A DNA stretch of 7,807 bases from Omnitrophica WOR_2 bacterium RIFCSPLOWO2_12_FULL_51_24 (lineage in GTDB: Bacteria > Omnitrophota > Gorgyraeia > Pluralincolimonadales > Pluralincolimonadaceae): positions 1 through 7,807 of the forward strand of contig MHHC01000067.1 in NCBI GenBank assembly GCA_001805885.1. Direction: 5' to 3'. Positions 1-5,940 of the stretch are shown here, piece by piece (positions within the stretch are counted from its first letter, which is position 1; each line of letters starts with the position of its first letter). Under the pieces are notes generated by a model. It was not told the origin of the DNA. It worked only from the letters and a program-made list of their open reading frames with translations, and searched no databases. Both the position numbers and the translations under genes were made by a program.

Positions 1-74
1 TAAGGGAAGGCGATAAATTACATTTCGACAAAGTCAAGATAGATGAATGGATTGCATCGGAACGGATTAAATAG
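1..74 (+). CDS. 3' end of a small HTH_17 (excisionase/MerR-like) DNA-binding protein, partial
   Basis: Reading from position 3 gives REGDKLHFDKVKIDEWIASE followed by RIK and a TAG stop at 72-74. This short tail resembles the end of HTH_17 / excisionase-family proteins, where a 'wing' of the type 'R...L.F.K..IDEWI' follows the recognition helix and the protein stops within a few residues. The helix-turn-helix itself lies upstream of the window and cannot be seen, so the family call rests on about 23 residues. The next gene carries a complete HTH_17 domain, which makes a tandem pair of related small DNA-binding proteins plausible. The stop lies 32 bases inside the open frame of the next gene. 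Another small wHTH regulator would be an equally acceptable name. Confidence 0.55.
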   Translation, partial: REGDKLHFDKVKIDEWIASERIK

Positions 75-438
75 GGCGTTAGATACCCCGGGCGAAAAAG
101 AGAAACTTATAAGCCTCCATGACGCCGCAGATATCCTCGAATTGAGCGAGGAGGAGCTGAGGCGCTTTGTCGCGGAAGGCAAGATCCCGGCTTATAAGAT
201 CGGGGGCGAATATTTGAGGTTCAGGAAAAGCCAGGTCGAGGCCTTGCGCAGCCGGATACGCATATTGAAGCACCAATCGGTGCCTATACTTGACATCAGG
301 CCGGCGCGGAAGGAAGAGCCTAAGGCGAGGTACTCGATATTCGACAGGATAAGGGATTTTCTTTATTTTAACGATTTCTATATCCTCGCATTTATTTTGA
401 TCGTCCTTTTAGCGGTGGTGATCCTATTAAGAAGATAG
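43..438 (+). CDS. HTH_17-type DNA-binding protein with a C-terminal transmembrane anchor
   Basis: This 131-residue protein has two recognisable parts. Residues about 22-68 fit the HTH_17 / excisionase fold: LISLHDAADIL is the first helix, LSEEELRRFVAEGKIPAYKIG the turn and recognition region, and EYLRFRKSQVEAL the wing and closing helix. A basic, Pro-containing linker follows (about 69-108). The last 20 residues form one strongly hydrophobic helix (about 112-129, FYILAFILIVLLAVVILL) closed by two arginines. No signal peptide is visible, so the likely topology is a cytoplasmic DNA- or protein-binding head tethered by a C-terminal tail anchor. The start is uncertain. ATG at 43 overlaps the upstream gene by 32 bases and has no clear Shine-Dalgarno; TTG at 52 is an alternative. 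larB starts 5 bases after the stop, so the genes are probably co-transcribed. The biological role is unknown to me. Confidence 0.8.
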   Translation: MNGLHRNGLNRALDTPGEKEKLISLHDAADILELSEEELRRFVAEGKIPAYKIGGEYLRFRKSQVEALRSRIRILKHQSVPILDIRPARKEEPKARYSIFDRIRDFLYFNDFYILAFILIVLLAVVILLRR

Positions 439-443
439 GCATC

Positions 444-1211
444 ATGGATTATTCCAAGCGTTCGATAAAAAAAGTACTCTCTCATCTTAAGGACGGCAGG
501 ATATCCAAGGATGCGGCCTTCAGGAAACTCGAGCATTTTCCCTTCCACGATATGGGTTTCGCCAAGATAGATTTCCACCGGGCCGTCCGCAAGGGTTTCC
601 CCGAAGTAGTGTTCGCGCCGGGCAAGAAAGACCGTGATATCGCCGAGATCGCCAAGCACATCATCGCCGGCGGGAATACGCTCCTTATCACTAAAGCCTC
701 GCCAGAATTGTACCGGTATCTCCGCGCCGGTATGCCCGTTTTGAAATTCAATGAGAACGCCAGGATGATATATTACGCGAAGAATAGTCCCCGCCTCAAA
801 AAGGACCCGGTCCTTATCGTGACGGCGGGCACATCGGATATTCCCGTGGCGGAAGAGGCTGCGCTGACCCTCGAGCTCCTCGGCAACCGGGTGCGGAGGC
901 TTTACGATGTGGGCGTCGCCGGTATCCATAGGGTAGTAGACAATATCCCGGTCTTAAAGAAATCAAAAGTCATAATAGTCGTCGCGGGCATGGAGGGAGC
1001 GTTAGCCTCGATAGTCGGCGGGCTCGTCGCGTGCCCCGTCATCGCGGTGCCGACCTCGATAGGCTACGGGGCCTCTTTCGGAGGGCTCTCCTCGCTTCTT
1101 ACGATGCTCAATTCATGCGCGCCCGGGGTATGCGTCATGAATATCGACAACGGGTTCGGCGCCGGATATTTCGCGGGTCTCATAAATCCCGGCCGCGGGA
1201 CAGGTAAATGA
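444..1211 (+). CDS. larB: LarB, pyridinium-3,5-biscarboxylic acid mononucleotide synthase (NPN cofactor biosynthesis)
   Basis: LarB catalyses the first step of nickel-pincer nucleotide synthesis. It carboxylates the pyridinium ring of nicotinic acid adenine dinucleotide with CO2/bicarbonate and cleaves the phosphoanhydride, releasing AMP. The 255-residue product has a LarB-specific N-terminal region (about 1-115) followed by a PurE/AIR-carboxylase-like domain. Conserved blocks are visible: VTAGTSDIPVAEEA, VVAGMEGALASIVGGLVA, VPTSIGYGASFGGL and MLNSCAPGV-CVMNIDNGFGAG. Cys225 (in NSCAP) and Glu184 (in AGMEGAL) sit where the family has its catalytic Cys/Glu pair. From memory these are C221 and E180 in the Lactobacillus plantarum enzyme, with the same 41-residue spacing. 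Full length matches the family. The start ATG lies 5 bases past the previous stop with only a weak purine-rich site before it. larC follows after 52 bases. Confidence 0.95.
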   Translation: MDYSKRSIKKVLSHLKDGRISKDAAFRKLEHFPFHDMGFAKIDFHRAVRKGFPEVVFAPGKKDRDIAEIAKHIIAGGNTLLITKASPELYRYLRAGMPVLKFNENARMIYYAKNSPRLKKDPVLIVTAGTSDIPVAEEAALTLELLGNRVRRLYDVGVAGIHRVVDNIPVLKKSKVIIVVAGMEGALASIVGGLVACPVIAVPTSIGYGASFGGLSSLLTMLNSCAPGVCVMNIDNGFGAGYFAGLINPGRGTGK

Positions 1212-1224
1212 ACCCATTCGCACA

Positions 1225-1245
1225 TGCTCAGGGTTATCCTGAGCA
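1225..1245 (+). repeat. Perfect 8-bp hairpin in the larB-larC gap
   Basis: The arms TGCTCAGG (1225-1232) and CCTGAGCA (1238-1245) are exact reverse complements around a 5-base loop (GTTAT). No run of T follows, so it does not look like an intrinsic terminator, and larC downstream is probably expressed from the same transcript. It could be an mRNA stability or processing element, or part of a dispersed repeat (see 1235-1266). The structure is seen directly; its role is inferred. Confidence 0.7.
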
Positions 1246-1266
1246 ACCTAGAGAAGTCGAAGGATG
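1235..1266 (+). repeat. Degenerate dispersed-repeat-like element running into the larC start
   Basis: CCTGAGC (1238-1244) and GAAGTCGAAGGAT (1253-1265) look like the two halves of a short interspersed palindromic element that I recall from intergenic regions of many environmental bacteria, in which the halves are adjacent. Here they are separated by 8 bases (AACCTAGA). The outer arms TATCCT (1235-1240) and AGGATG (1261-1266) can pair (5 Watson-Crick pairs and one G-U), and the right arm contains the larC ATG. The family match is from memory and not searched. Confidence 0.4.
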
Positions 1267-2442
1267 AAAAAAATATTATATCTTGATTGCCCGAGCGGTA
1301 TAAGCGGAGACATGTTCCTGGGGTCGCTCATAGATTGCGGCCTTGGACTCAACCGGCTCTCTTCGCAGCTTCGCAAGATGAAGATAGGCGACTACAGCTT
1401 GAAGGCGCGGAAGGTGACGCGCGCCGGCATAACCGGCGTCAAATTTGACGTGATATATAAAAAACATCACGGTCAAGAGCACTCGCACAACAAAACATTC
1501 AAAGGCATCGTAAAAGCGGTAAGGTCATCGGCTTTATCGAACCGCGTCAAGGAAAGATCCATAGAAGTTTTCACTAACCTCGCAAAAGCGGAAAGCAAAG
1601 CTCACGGCGTCCCGCTCGAAAAAGTGCATTTCCACGAGGTCGGCGATATAGATTCGGTAGTAGATATCGCCGGCGCCTGTGTCGCGTTGGAGGAACTGGA
1701 GATCGGGGAGGTCTATTGCTCGCGCATAGTCATCGCGAATCCCGCTCCGGCAACGGCGTATCTGTTGCAGGGATTCGATATCGCGATCACAGGCATACCT
1801 TACGAATTAGTGACGCCCACGGGAGCCGCGATCCTCAAAACCTTTTCGAGATCGCAGATTGATATGCCGCCCATGAGGATACTCAAAACCGGATACGGCG
1901 CGGGCAGCATAGAGATCCCGGGAAGGCCGAACCTGCTCAGGTCGGTGATAGGCGCGGATCAGGCGGACGGGGATACGGATATCGTCACAGTGTTAGAGAG
2001 CAACATAGATGATATGAACCCCCAGATATATGAGCACCTCATTGACCGGCTTTTTGAGGCAGGCGCGCTGGATGTTTATATCACGCCCACGATAATGAAA
2101 AAGTCCCGGCCCGCCTGCGTATTGACGGTCATCTCCGAGCCGTCTAAGGCGGATATCCTCTCAGAGGTCATCTTCGAAGAGGCGCCCACATTCGGCCTCA
2201 GGCGATATACGGCCGAACGCCGGAAACTTGAGCGCAAAATAGTTGAAGTAAAGACAAAATATGGTAATATAAAGGTGAAACTGGGCTTCTTTAAAAATGC
2301 GATTAGCGCGTATTCACCGGAATATGAGGATTGCAAGAGGATAGCGAAACTTAAAAGGATCCCTTTTTCGGCTGTCCGGCGCGAAGCCGAAGCCGCACTG
2401 ACTAGAGGGATAAAAACGGAGAAGCCGGGATTTGGTAAATAA
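1264..2442 (+). CDS. larC: LarC, nickel-inserting enzyme of NPN cofactor synthesis (CTP-dependent cyclometallase)
   Basis: LarC inserts Ni into the dithiolated pincer precursor (P2TMN), using CTP hydrolysis, to give the mature NPN cofactor of LarA-type racemases/epimerases. The 392-residue protein covers both parts of the family. The N-terminal part has DCPSGISGDMFLG (8-20), a His-bearing loop (H68, H69, H73, H75) before a helical region, VHFHEVGDIDSVVDIAGA (from 121) and VTPTGAA (about 183-189). The C-terminal part has ESNIDDMNPQ (245-254) and MKKSRPA (278-284). In Lactobacillus plantarum the two halves are joined by programmed frameshifting; here they lie in one uninterrupted frame. The start at 1264 fits the family N-terminus (MKKILYLDCPSG). 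AAGG immediately precedes the ATG and GAGAAG lies at 1251-1256. The 3' end overlaps the next gene by 11 bases. LarE and LarA are not in the window. Confidence 0.95.
   Translation: MKKILYLDCPSGISGDMFLGSLIDCGLGLNRLSSQLRKMKIGDYSLKARKVTRAGITGVKFDVIYKKHHGQEHSHNKTFKGIVKAVRSSALSNRVKERSIEVFTNLAKAESKAHGVPLEKVHFHEVGDIDSVVDIAGACVALEELEIGEVYCSRIVIANPAPATAYLLQGFDIAITGIPYELVTPTGAAILKTFSRSQIDMPPMRILKTGYGAGSIEIPGRPNLLRSVIGADQADGDTDIVTVLESNIDDMNPQIYEHLIDRLFEAGALDVYITPTIMKKSRPACVLTVISEPSKADILSEVIFEEAPTFGLRRYTAERRKLERKIVEVKTKYGNIKVKLGFFKNAISAYSPEYEDCKRIAKLKRIPFSAVRREAEAALTRGIKTEKPGFGK
2418..2434 (+). promoter_or_regulatory. Ribosome-binding site and TTG start of the first ATPase gene, inside the larC 3' end
   Basis: GGAG at 2418-2421 lies 10 bases upstream of TTG at 2432. 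No ATG occurs in this frame near the expected N-terminus. The TTG gives a protein starting MVNKSRLIAEYI, immediately before the first MshEN-like motif, so it is the best start. It places the initiation site within larC and implies translational coupling. Confidence 0.6.
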
Positions 2443-4144
2443 AAGCAGACTTATAGCCGAGTACATAAGATCGATAGGGGTCCTCGAAGAATCCAAGATC
2501 AAGAGTGTCCTCCAGTCGCAGGCCGAAACAGGCAACCATTTATCGGACATCCTCGTCGAGATGGGTTTTTCAAAGATCGAGCAGCTCAGGGACCTCATTA
2601 CTCAGGAATTTTCCCTCACCCGTGCGCCCATCTTCGACATGGAGATACCGCTCGATGTGCTCCAGAAGATAAAACCGGCTGTCGCCTACCGGCATAGGAT
2701 GATACCTCTCAAATACGCAAATGAAATCCTTACCGTCGGGACAGATGATCCCATAAATTTCCTCGCTCAGGACAATATAGAGAATATCATAGGATGTAAG
2801 ATAAATTTCGTTTTGACTCCCGACTCGAACCTCTCGATCGCCCTCGAAAAACATTACGGCGGCAGCAGGAATATCCTCGACGCGGTCGCACAAAAGAAGG
2901 ATGCGGAAGTCGAGGTCTCTTTCAAGGGAGCGGCGGGAGAGGTAGCCAAAGAAGAGGAGAAGGAAGAAGCCCCGATAATAAAACTTGTCACCCAGATAAT
3001 CTCCGAGGCCGTGAAGAACCGCGCCTCGGATATCCACGTGGAGCCGCTCGAAGACAAGTTCCGGATAAGATACAGGATAGATGGGGTACTGCATGAAGTT
3101 CCAGGTCCCCCTAAACAACTGCAACCATCGATAATAAGCCGTTTGAAAATAATGGCCGGCATGAATATCGCGGAAAAGAGGCTTCCTCAGGATGGGAGGA
3201 TAAGGATACAGGGCATGGGTAAGGACCTTGACCTCCGCGTCTCTACGCTCCCGGCCCTCTATGGCGAGAGTGTCGTCATGAGGATCCTCGACAAAGCTAG
3301 CTTCATGCTGGGTCTTAAGGAGTTAGGGTTTCTCCACGAAGATGCCGATACGTTTGAAAGACTCATCCATCTTCCTTACGGGATGTTGCTTATAACCGGT
3401 CCTACCGGAAGCGGAAAGACAACGACTTTATATGCCTCGCTCAGTTACATCAACAAACCGAACAAGAAATTGATCACGGTCGAAGACCCTGTCGAATACC
3501 AGATCTCCGGAATAAATCAAGTCCACGTCAGGCCTTCCATCGGCCTGACTTTTGCTTTAGGCTTGAGGACTATGTTGCGGCAGGCGCCCGATGTCATAAT
3601 GGTCGGTGAGATCCGCGATTTCGAGACCGCTTCTATCGCGGTCCAGGCCGCTCTTACCGGACATCTCCTCTTCAGCACCCTTCATACCAACGATGCGGCC
3701 GGCGCTTTTACGCGCTTGATGGATATGGGAGTGAAATCATATCTGGTGAGCTCGACGGTGCAGGCGGTCATGGCACAGCGCCTCGTCCGTAAAATTTGCG
3801 AAAACTGCAAGGAAGAGTATAAGCCGACTTTAGAGGAATTATATGTGCTCGGCTACAAACCGGGCGATCCGAAAGCGGCCGAGGTGAAGTTATGGAAAGG
3901 GCGCGGATGCAAAAACTGCAATTACGCGGGATTCAAGGGCAGGATAGGCGTATTCGAACTTCTCATGAATACAGACGAGATAAAGGAGATGATCGTCAAG
4001 AGATTGCCTTCTCCGGAAATAAGGGAAGCGGCACGCAGGAACGGCATGAAACTGCTGCGCGAGGACGGCCTGTCAAAAGCCTTGGAAGGGATTACCACTA
4101 TCTCTGAAGTAGTGCGCATAACGCATGGTTATGAGGAGCAATAA
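2432..4144 (+). CDS. gspE: GspE/PilB-family assembly ATPase, first of two tandem copies
   Basis: This is the cytoplasmic hexameric ATPase that powers pseudopilus or pilus assembly (570 residues, normal for GspE/PilB). An MshEN/T2SSE_N-type N-terminus (about 5-140) contains two 24-residue motifs at 7-30 and 36-59 with a 5-residue spacer. A Glu/Lys-rich linker (about 150-180) leads to the N2 domain (ASDIHVEPLED, RLPQDGRI, ESVVMRILD). The C-terminal ATPase domain has Walker A GPTGSGKTT (323-331), Asp box (TVEDPVEY), Walker B region DVIMVGEIRD (387-396), His box (STLHTNDAAG) and a zinc-type tetracysteine pair (C456, C459; C493, C496). All catalytic elements look intact. The first MshEN motif is degenerate: LIA stands where RLG is usual, so c-di-GMP binding is doubtful. 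The gene overlaps larC by 11 bases and the next ATPase gene by 1 base. Whether it serves a T2SS or a T4P cannot be decided here. Confidence 0.93.
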   Translation: MVNKSRLIAEYIRSIGVLEESKIKSVLQSQAETGNHLSDILVEMGFSKIEQLRDLITQEFSLTRAPIFDMEIPLDVLQKIKPAVAYRHRMIPLKYANEILTVGTDDPINFLAQDNIENIIGCKINFVLTPDSNLSIALEKHYGGSRNILDAVAQKKDAEVEVSFKGAAGEVAKEEEKEEAPIIKLVTQIISEAVKNRASDIHVEPLEDKFRIRYRIDGVLHEVPGPPKQLQPSIISRLKIMAGMNIAEKRLPQDGRIRIQGMGKDLDLRVSTLPALYGESVVMRILDKASFMLGLKELGFLHEDADTFERLIHLPYGMLLITGPTGSGKTTTLYASLSYINKPNKKLITVEDPVEYQISGINQVHVRPSIGLTFALGLRTMLRQAPDVIMVGEIRDFETASIAVQAALTGHLLFSTLHTNDAAGAFTRLMDMGVKSYLVSSTVQAVMAQRLVRKICENCKEEYKPTLEELYVLGYKPGDPKAAEVKLWKGRGCKNCNYAGFKGRIGVFELLMNTDEIKEMIVKRLPSPEIREAARRNGMKLLREDGLSKALEGITTISEVVRITHGYEEQ

Positions 4145-5880
4145 TGGCGCCGGAAAAAGAAGGACAGCCTAAACAGGAAAAACACAAGAAGATAGGACAG
4201 CTTCTCCTAGAGAAGGGGCTTATAAACGACCATCAGCTGGAACAGGCCCTCGAGGAGCAGAAGCTTACCGGAAAGCTTCTCGGAAGGATATTCGTCGATA
4301 TGGGCCTGGTAAAGGAGGACGATATACTGCAGATCCTCGGCGCCCGTTCGGGATATTCTGTCGTAAAACTGAAGGATATTAAGATCACGAAGGAGATACT
4401 CGACAAGGTACCGGCTTCGGTCGCCAAGATCTACACGGTACTTCCGATAGGTATAGAAGGCAATCAGCTGACTATCGCTATAGCCGATCCCTTGAATGTG
4501 ACGGCTTTCGACGACCTGCGGTTTACCCTCGGTATGAACATCAAAGGTATGGTCGCGAGCGATGTGGAGATAAAGGAGGAGATACAGAGGTATTACGGCT
4601 CCGAGGGAGAGACTATCCAGGATGTGCTTGGCGTATTCGGCGAGAAGATGGAGCTCCTGCCTATCGGAGAAGCGGTCACCGATATCTCGACGCTGCAGGA
4701 ACTCGCCTCCCGCGCGCCTGTCATAAAATTATTGAATATGATATTGCTGCAAGGCGTCAAGGAGAAGGCTTCGGACATACATTTTGAGCCGTTCGAGCAG
4801 GATTACAGGATCAGGTACAGGGTGGATGGAGTCCTCTACGAAGTCGCAAGGCCGCCTAAGAATTTAAGTCTCGGACTCTCATCCAGGATAAAGGTTATGG
4901 CAAACCTCGATATAGCCGAACGCCGGCTGCCGCAGGACGGACGTATCATGATCACGATAGAAGGAAAGAGCGTCGACCTCAGGATCTCGACATTGCCGAC
5001 CATATTCGGCGAGAGCGTGGTCATGAGGGTCCTCGACAGGACGATTGTCAGTTTGTCTATCGACGACATAGGGATGCTCGACGATACGAAGAAGAAGATA
5101 CGAAATCTAATCCAGAAGCCAAACGGCATAATCCTCGCGACCGGGCCGACAGGATGCGGGAAGACAACCACTTTATACGGATGCATGAGGGAGATAAACA
5201 AAATAGAATATAAGGTCATCACCACAGAAGATCCTGTCGAGTATGACCTTAAAGGCATAATACAGGTACCCATAAACGCTAAGGTTGGCCTTACATTTGC
5301 GGCGTCATTGCGCCACATCCTAAGACAGGATCCCGATATAATCATGGTCGGAGAGATCAGGGATGCGGAGACCGCTCAGATAGCTATCCAGGCCTCGCTC
5401 ACCGGCCACCTCGTATTTTCGACAATACATACGAATGACGCCGCCGGGACTATCACGAGACTTGTGGATATGAATGTGGAACCTTTCCTGGTCACCTCGA
5501 CCCTGGAAGCTGTCTTAGCCCAGCGCCTTGTCAGGAAGATCTGCGAGTACTGTAAAGAGGAGTATACGCCCGAACCCGAGATATTGGCCGACCTGGGGAT
5601 GGACCCCGAAGCCGCAAAAGGAAAAAAATTCCACAGGGGAGCGGGCTGCGTAAAATGCAATAATTCGGGATATAAGGGAAGGACGGGCATATATGAATTT
5701 CTGGTCCTTAATGACAAGATCCGGGCTCTCGTTTTAGAAAGGGCCCACGTGGCGCTGATAAAAGAAGCCGCGATACAGGGCGGGATGAAGACGCTTCTTG
5801 CCGACGGTCTTGAGAAGGTATTCCTCAGCATCACGACGCTTGAAGAAGTCCTTAAGGAAGCCCAAACCGCGATATTGTGA
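4144..5880 (+). CDS. gspE: GspE/PilB-family assembly ATPase, second of two tandem copies
   Basis: This is a paralogue of the preceding ATPase (578 residues). Its ATG overlaps the previous TAA (TAATG), with GAGGAG at 4133-4138 as a good ribosome-binding site. A charged 15-residue start precedes two MshEN 24-residue motifs (16-39 and 45-68, spacer KLTGK). The N2 domain shows ASDIHFEPFEQ, RLPQDGRI and FGESVVMRVLD. The ATPase core has Walker A GPTGCGKTT (334-342, with Cys338 where Ser is common), TTEDPVEY, Walker B region DIIMVGEIRD (398-407), STIHTNDAAG, and tetracysteine C467, C470, C502, C505. The motor looks functional. MshEN is closer to consensus than in the first copy (IGQLLLEKG, ALEEQ), so this copy is the better candidate for c-di-GMP regulation, though the second motif ends in Arg rather than Gln. 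The two may form separate hexamers, alternate, or mix. Confidence 0.93.
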   Translation: MAPEKEGQPKQEKHKKIGQLLLEKGLINDHQLEQALEEQKLTGKLLGRIFVDMGLVKEDDILQILGARSGYSVVKLKDIKITKEILDKVPASVAKIYTVLPIGIEGNQLTIAIADPLNVTAFDDLRFTLGMNIKGMVASDVEIKEEIQRYYGSEGETIQDVLGVFGEKMELLPIGEAVTDISTLQELASRAPVIKLLNMILLQGVKEKASDIHFEPFEQDYRIRYRVDGVLYEVARPPKNLSLGLSSRIKVMANLDIAERRLPQDGRIMITIEGKSVDLRISTLPTIFGESVVMRVLDRTIVSLSIDDIGMLDDTKKKIRNLIQKPNGIILATGPTGCGKTTTLYGCMREINKIEYKVITTEDPVEYDLKGIIQVPINAKVGLTFAASLRHILRQDPDIIMVGEIRDAETAQIAIQASLTGHLVFSTIHTNDAAGTITRLVDMNVEPFLVTSTLEAVLAQRLVRKICEYCKEEYTPEPEILADLGMDPEAAKGKKFHRGAGCVKCNNSGYKGRTGIYEFLVLNDKIRALVLERAHVALIKEAAIQGGMKTLLADGLEKVFLSITTLEEVLKEAQTAIL

Positions 5881-5884
5881 CTCT

Positions 5885-5913
5885 TTGACTTTACATAACT
5901 TATAGGGTATATT
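5885..5913 (+). promoter_or_regulatory. Candidate sigma70-type promoter for gspF and the pseudopilin genes
   Basis: TTGACT (5885-5890) and TATATT (5908-5913) each match the consensus at five of six positions and are separated by exactly 17 bases. Transcription would start around 5919-5921, leaving a leader of about 20 bases before the gspF ATG. The site is in the only AT-rich gap of the ATPase-pseudopilin segment (5881-5940). No terminator-like hairpin is visible in the gap, so read-through from upstream is also likely. Confidence 0.6.
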
Positions 5914-5940
5914 TGTATTATAGACAGGGGGACTACAGTT

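Noticed and set aside
378..929. 183-codon open frame on the minus strand opposite larB
   Set aside because: The opposite strand carries a clear LarB with conserved catalytic motifs across the same bases; the minus-strand translation shows no recognisable domain and reflects codon bias.
1225..1245. The larB-larC hairpin as an intrinsic terminator
   Set aside because: No U-tract follows, and larC starts within 20 bases, so termination here is unlikely.
2243..2273. TTGAAG and TAATAT/TATAAA in an AT-rich patch near the 3' end of larC, considered as a promoter for the ATPase genes
   Set aside because: The -35 match is poor and spacing is 16 or 19 depending on the -10 chosen; it lies within the coding sequence, so chance composition is as likely.
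1264..2442. A larC split or programmed frameshift as in Lactobacillus plantarum
   Set aside because: One continuous 392-codon frame covers both halves with conserved motifs on each side; no frameshift is needed.
2570..3124. 184-codon minus-strand open frame opposite the first ATPase
   Set aside because: It is antisense to the MshEN and N2 domains of the ATPase; it contains no recognisable motif.
3892..4107. 71-codon plus-strand open frame inside the first ATPase, and a similar 76-codon frame at 6651-6881 inside gspF
   Set aside because: Both lie out of frame within strongly conserved genes and have no recognisable protein features.
4836..5345. 169-codon minus-strand open frame opposite the second ATPase
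   Set aside because: It is the shadow of the Walker A/B region, with no family resemblance.
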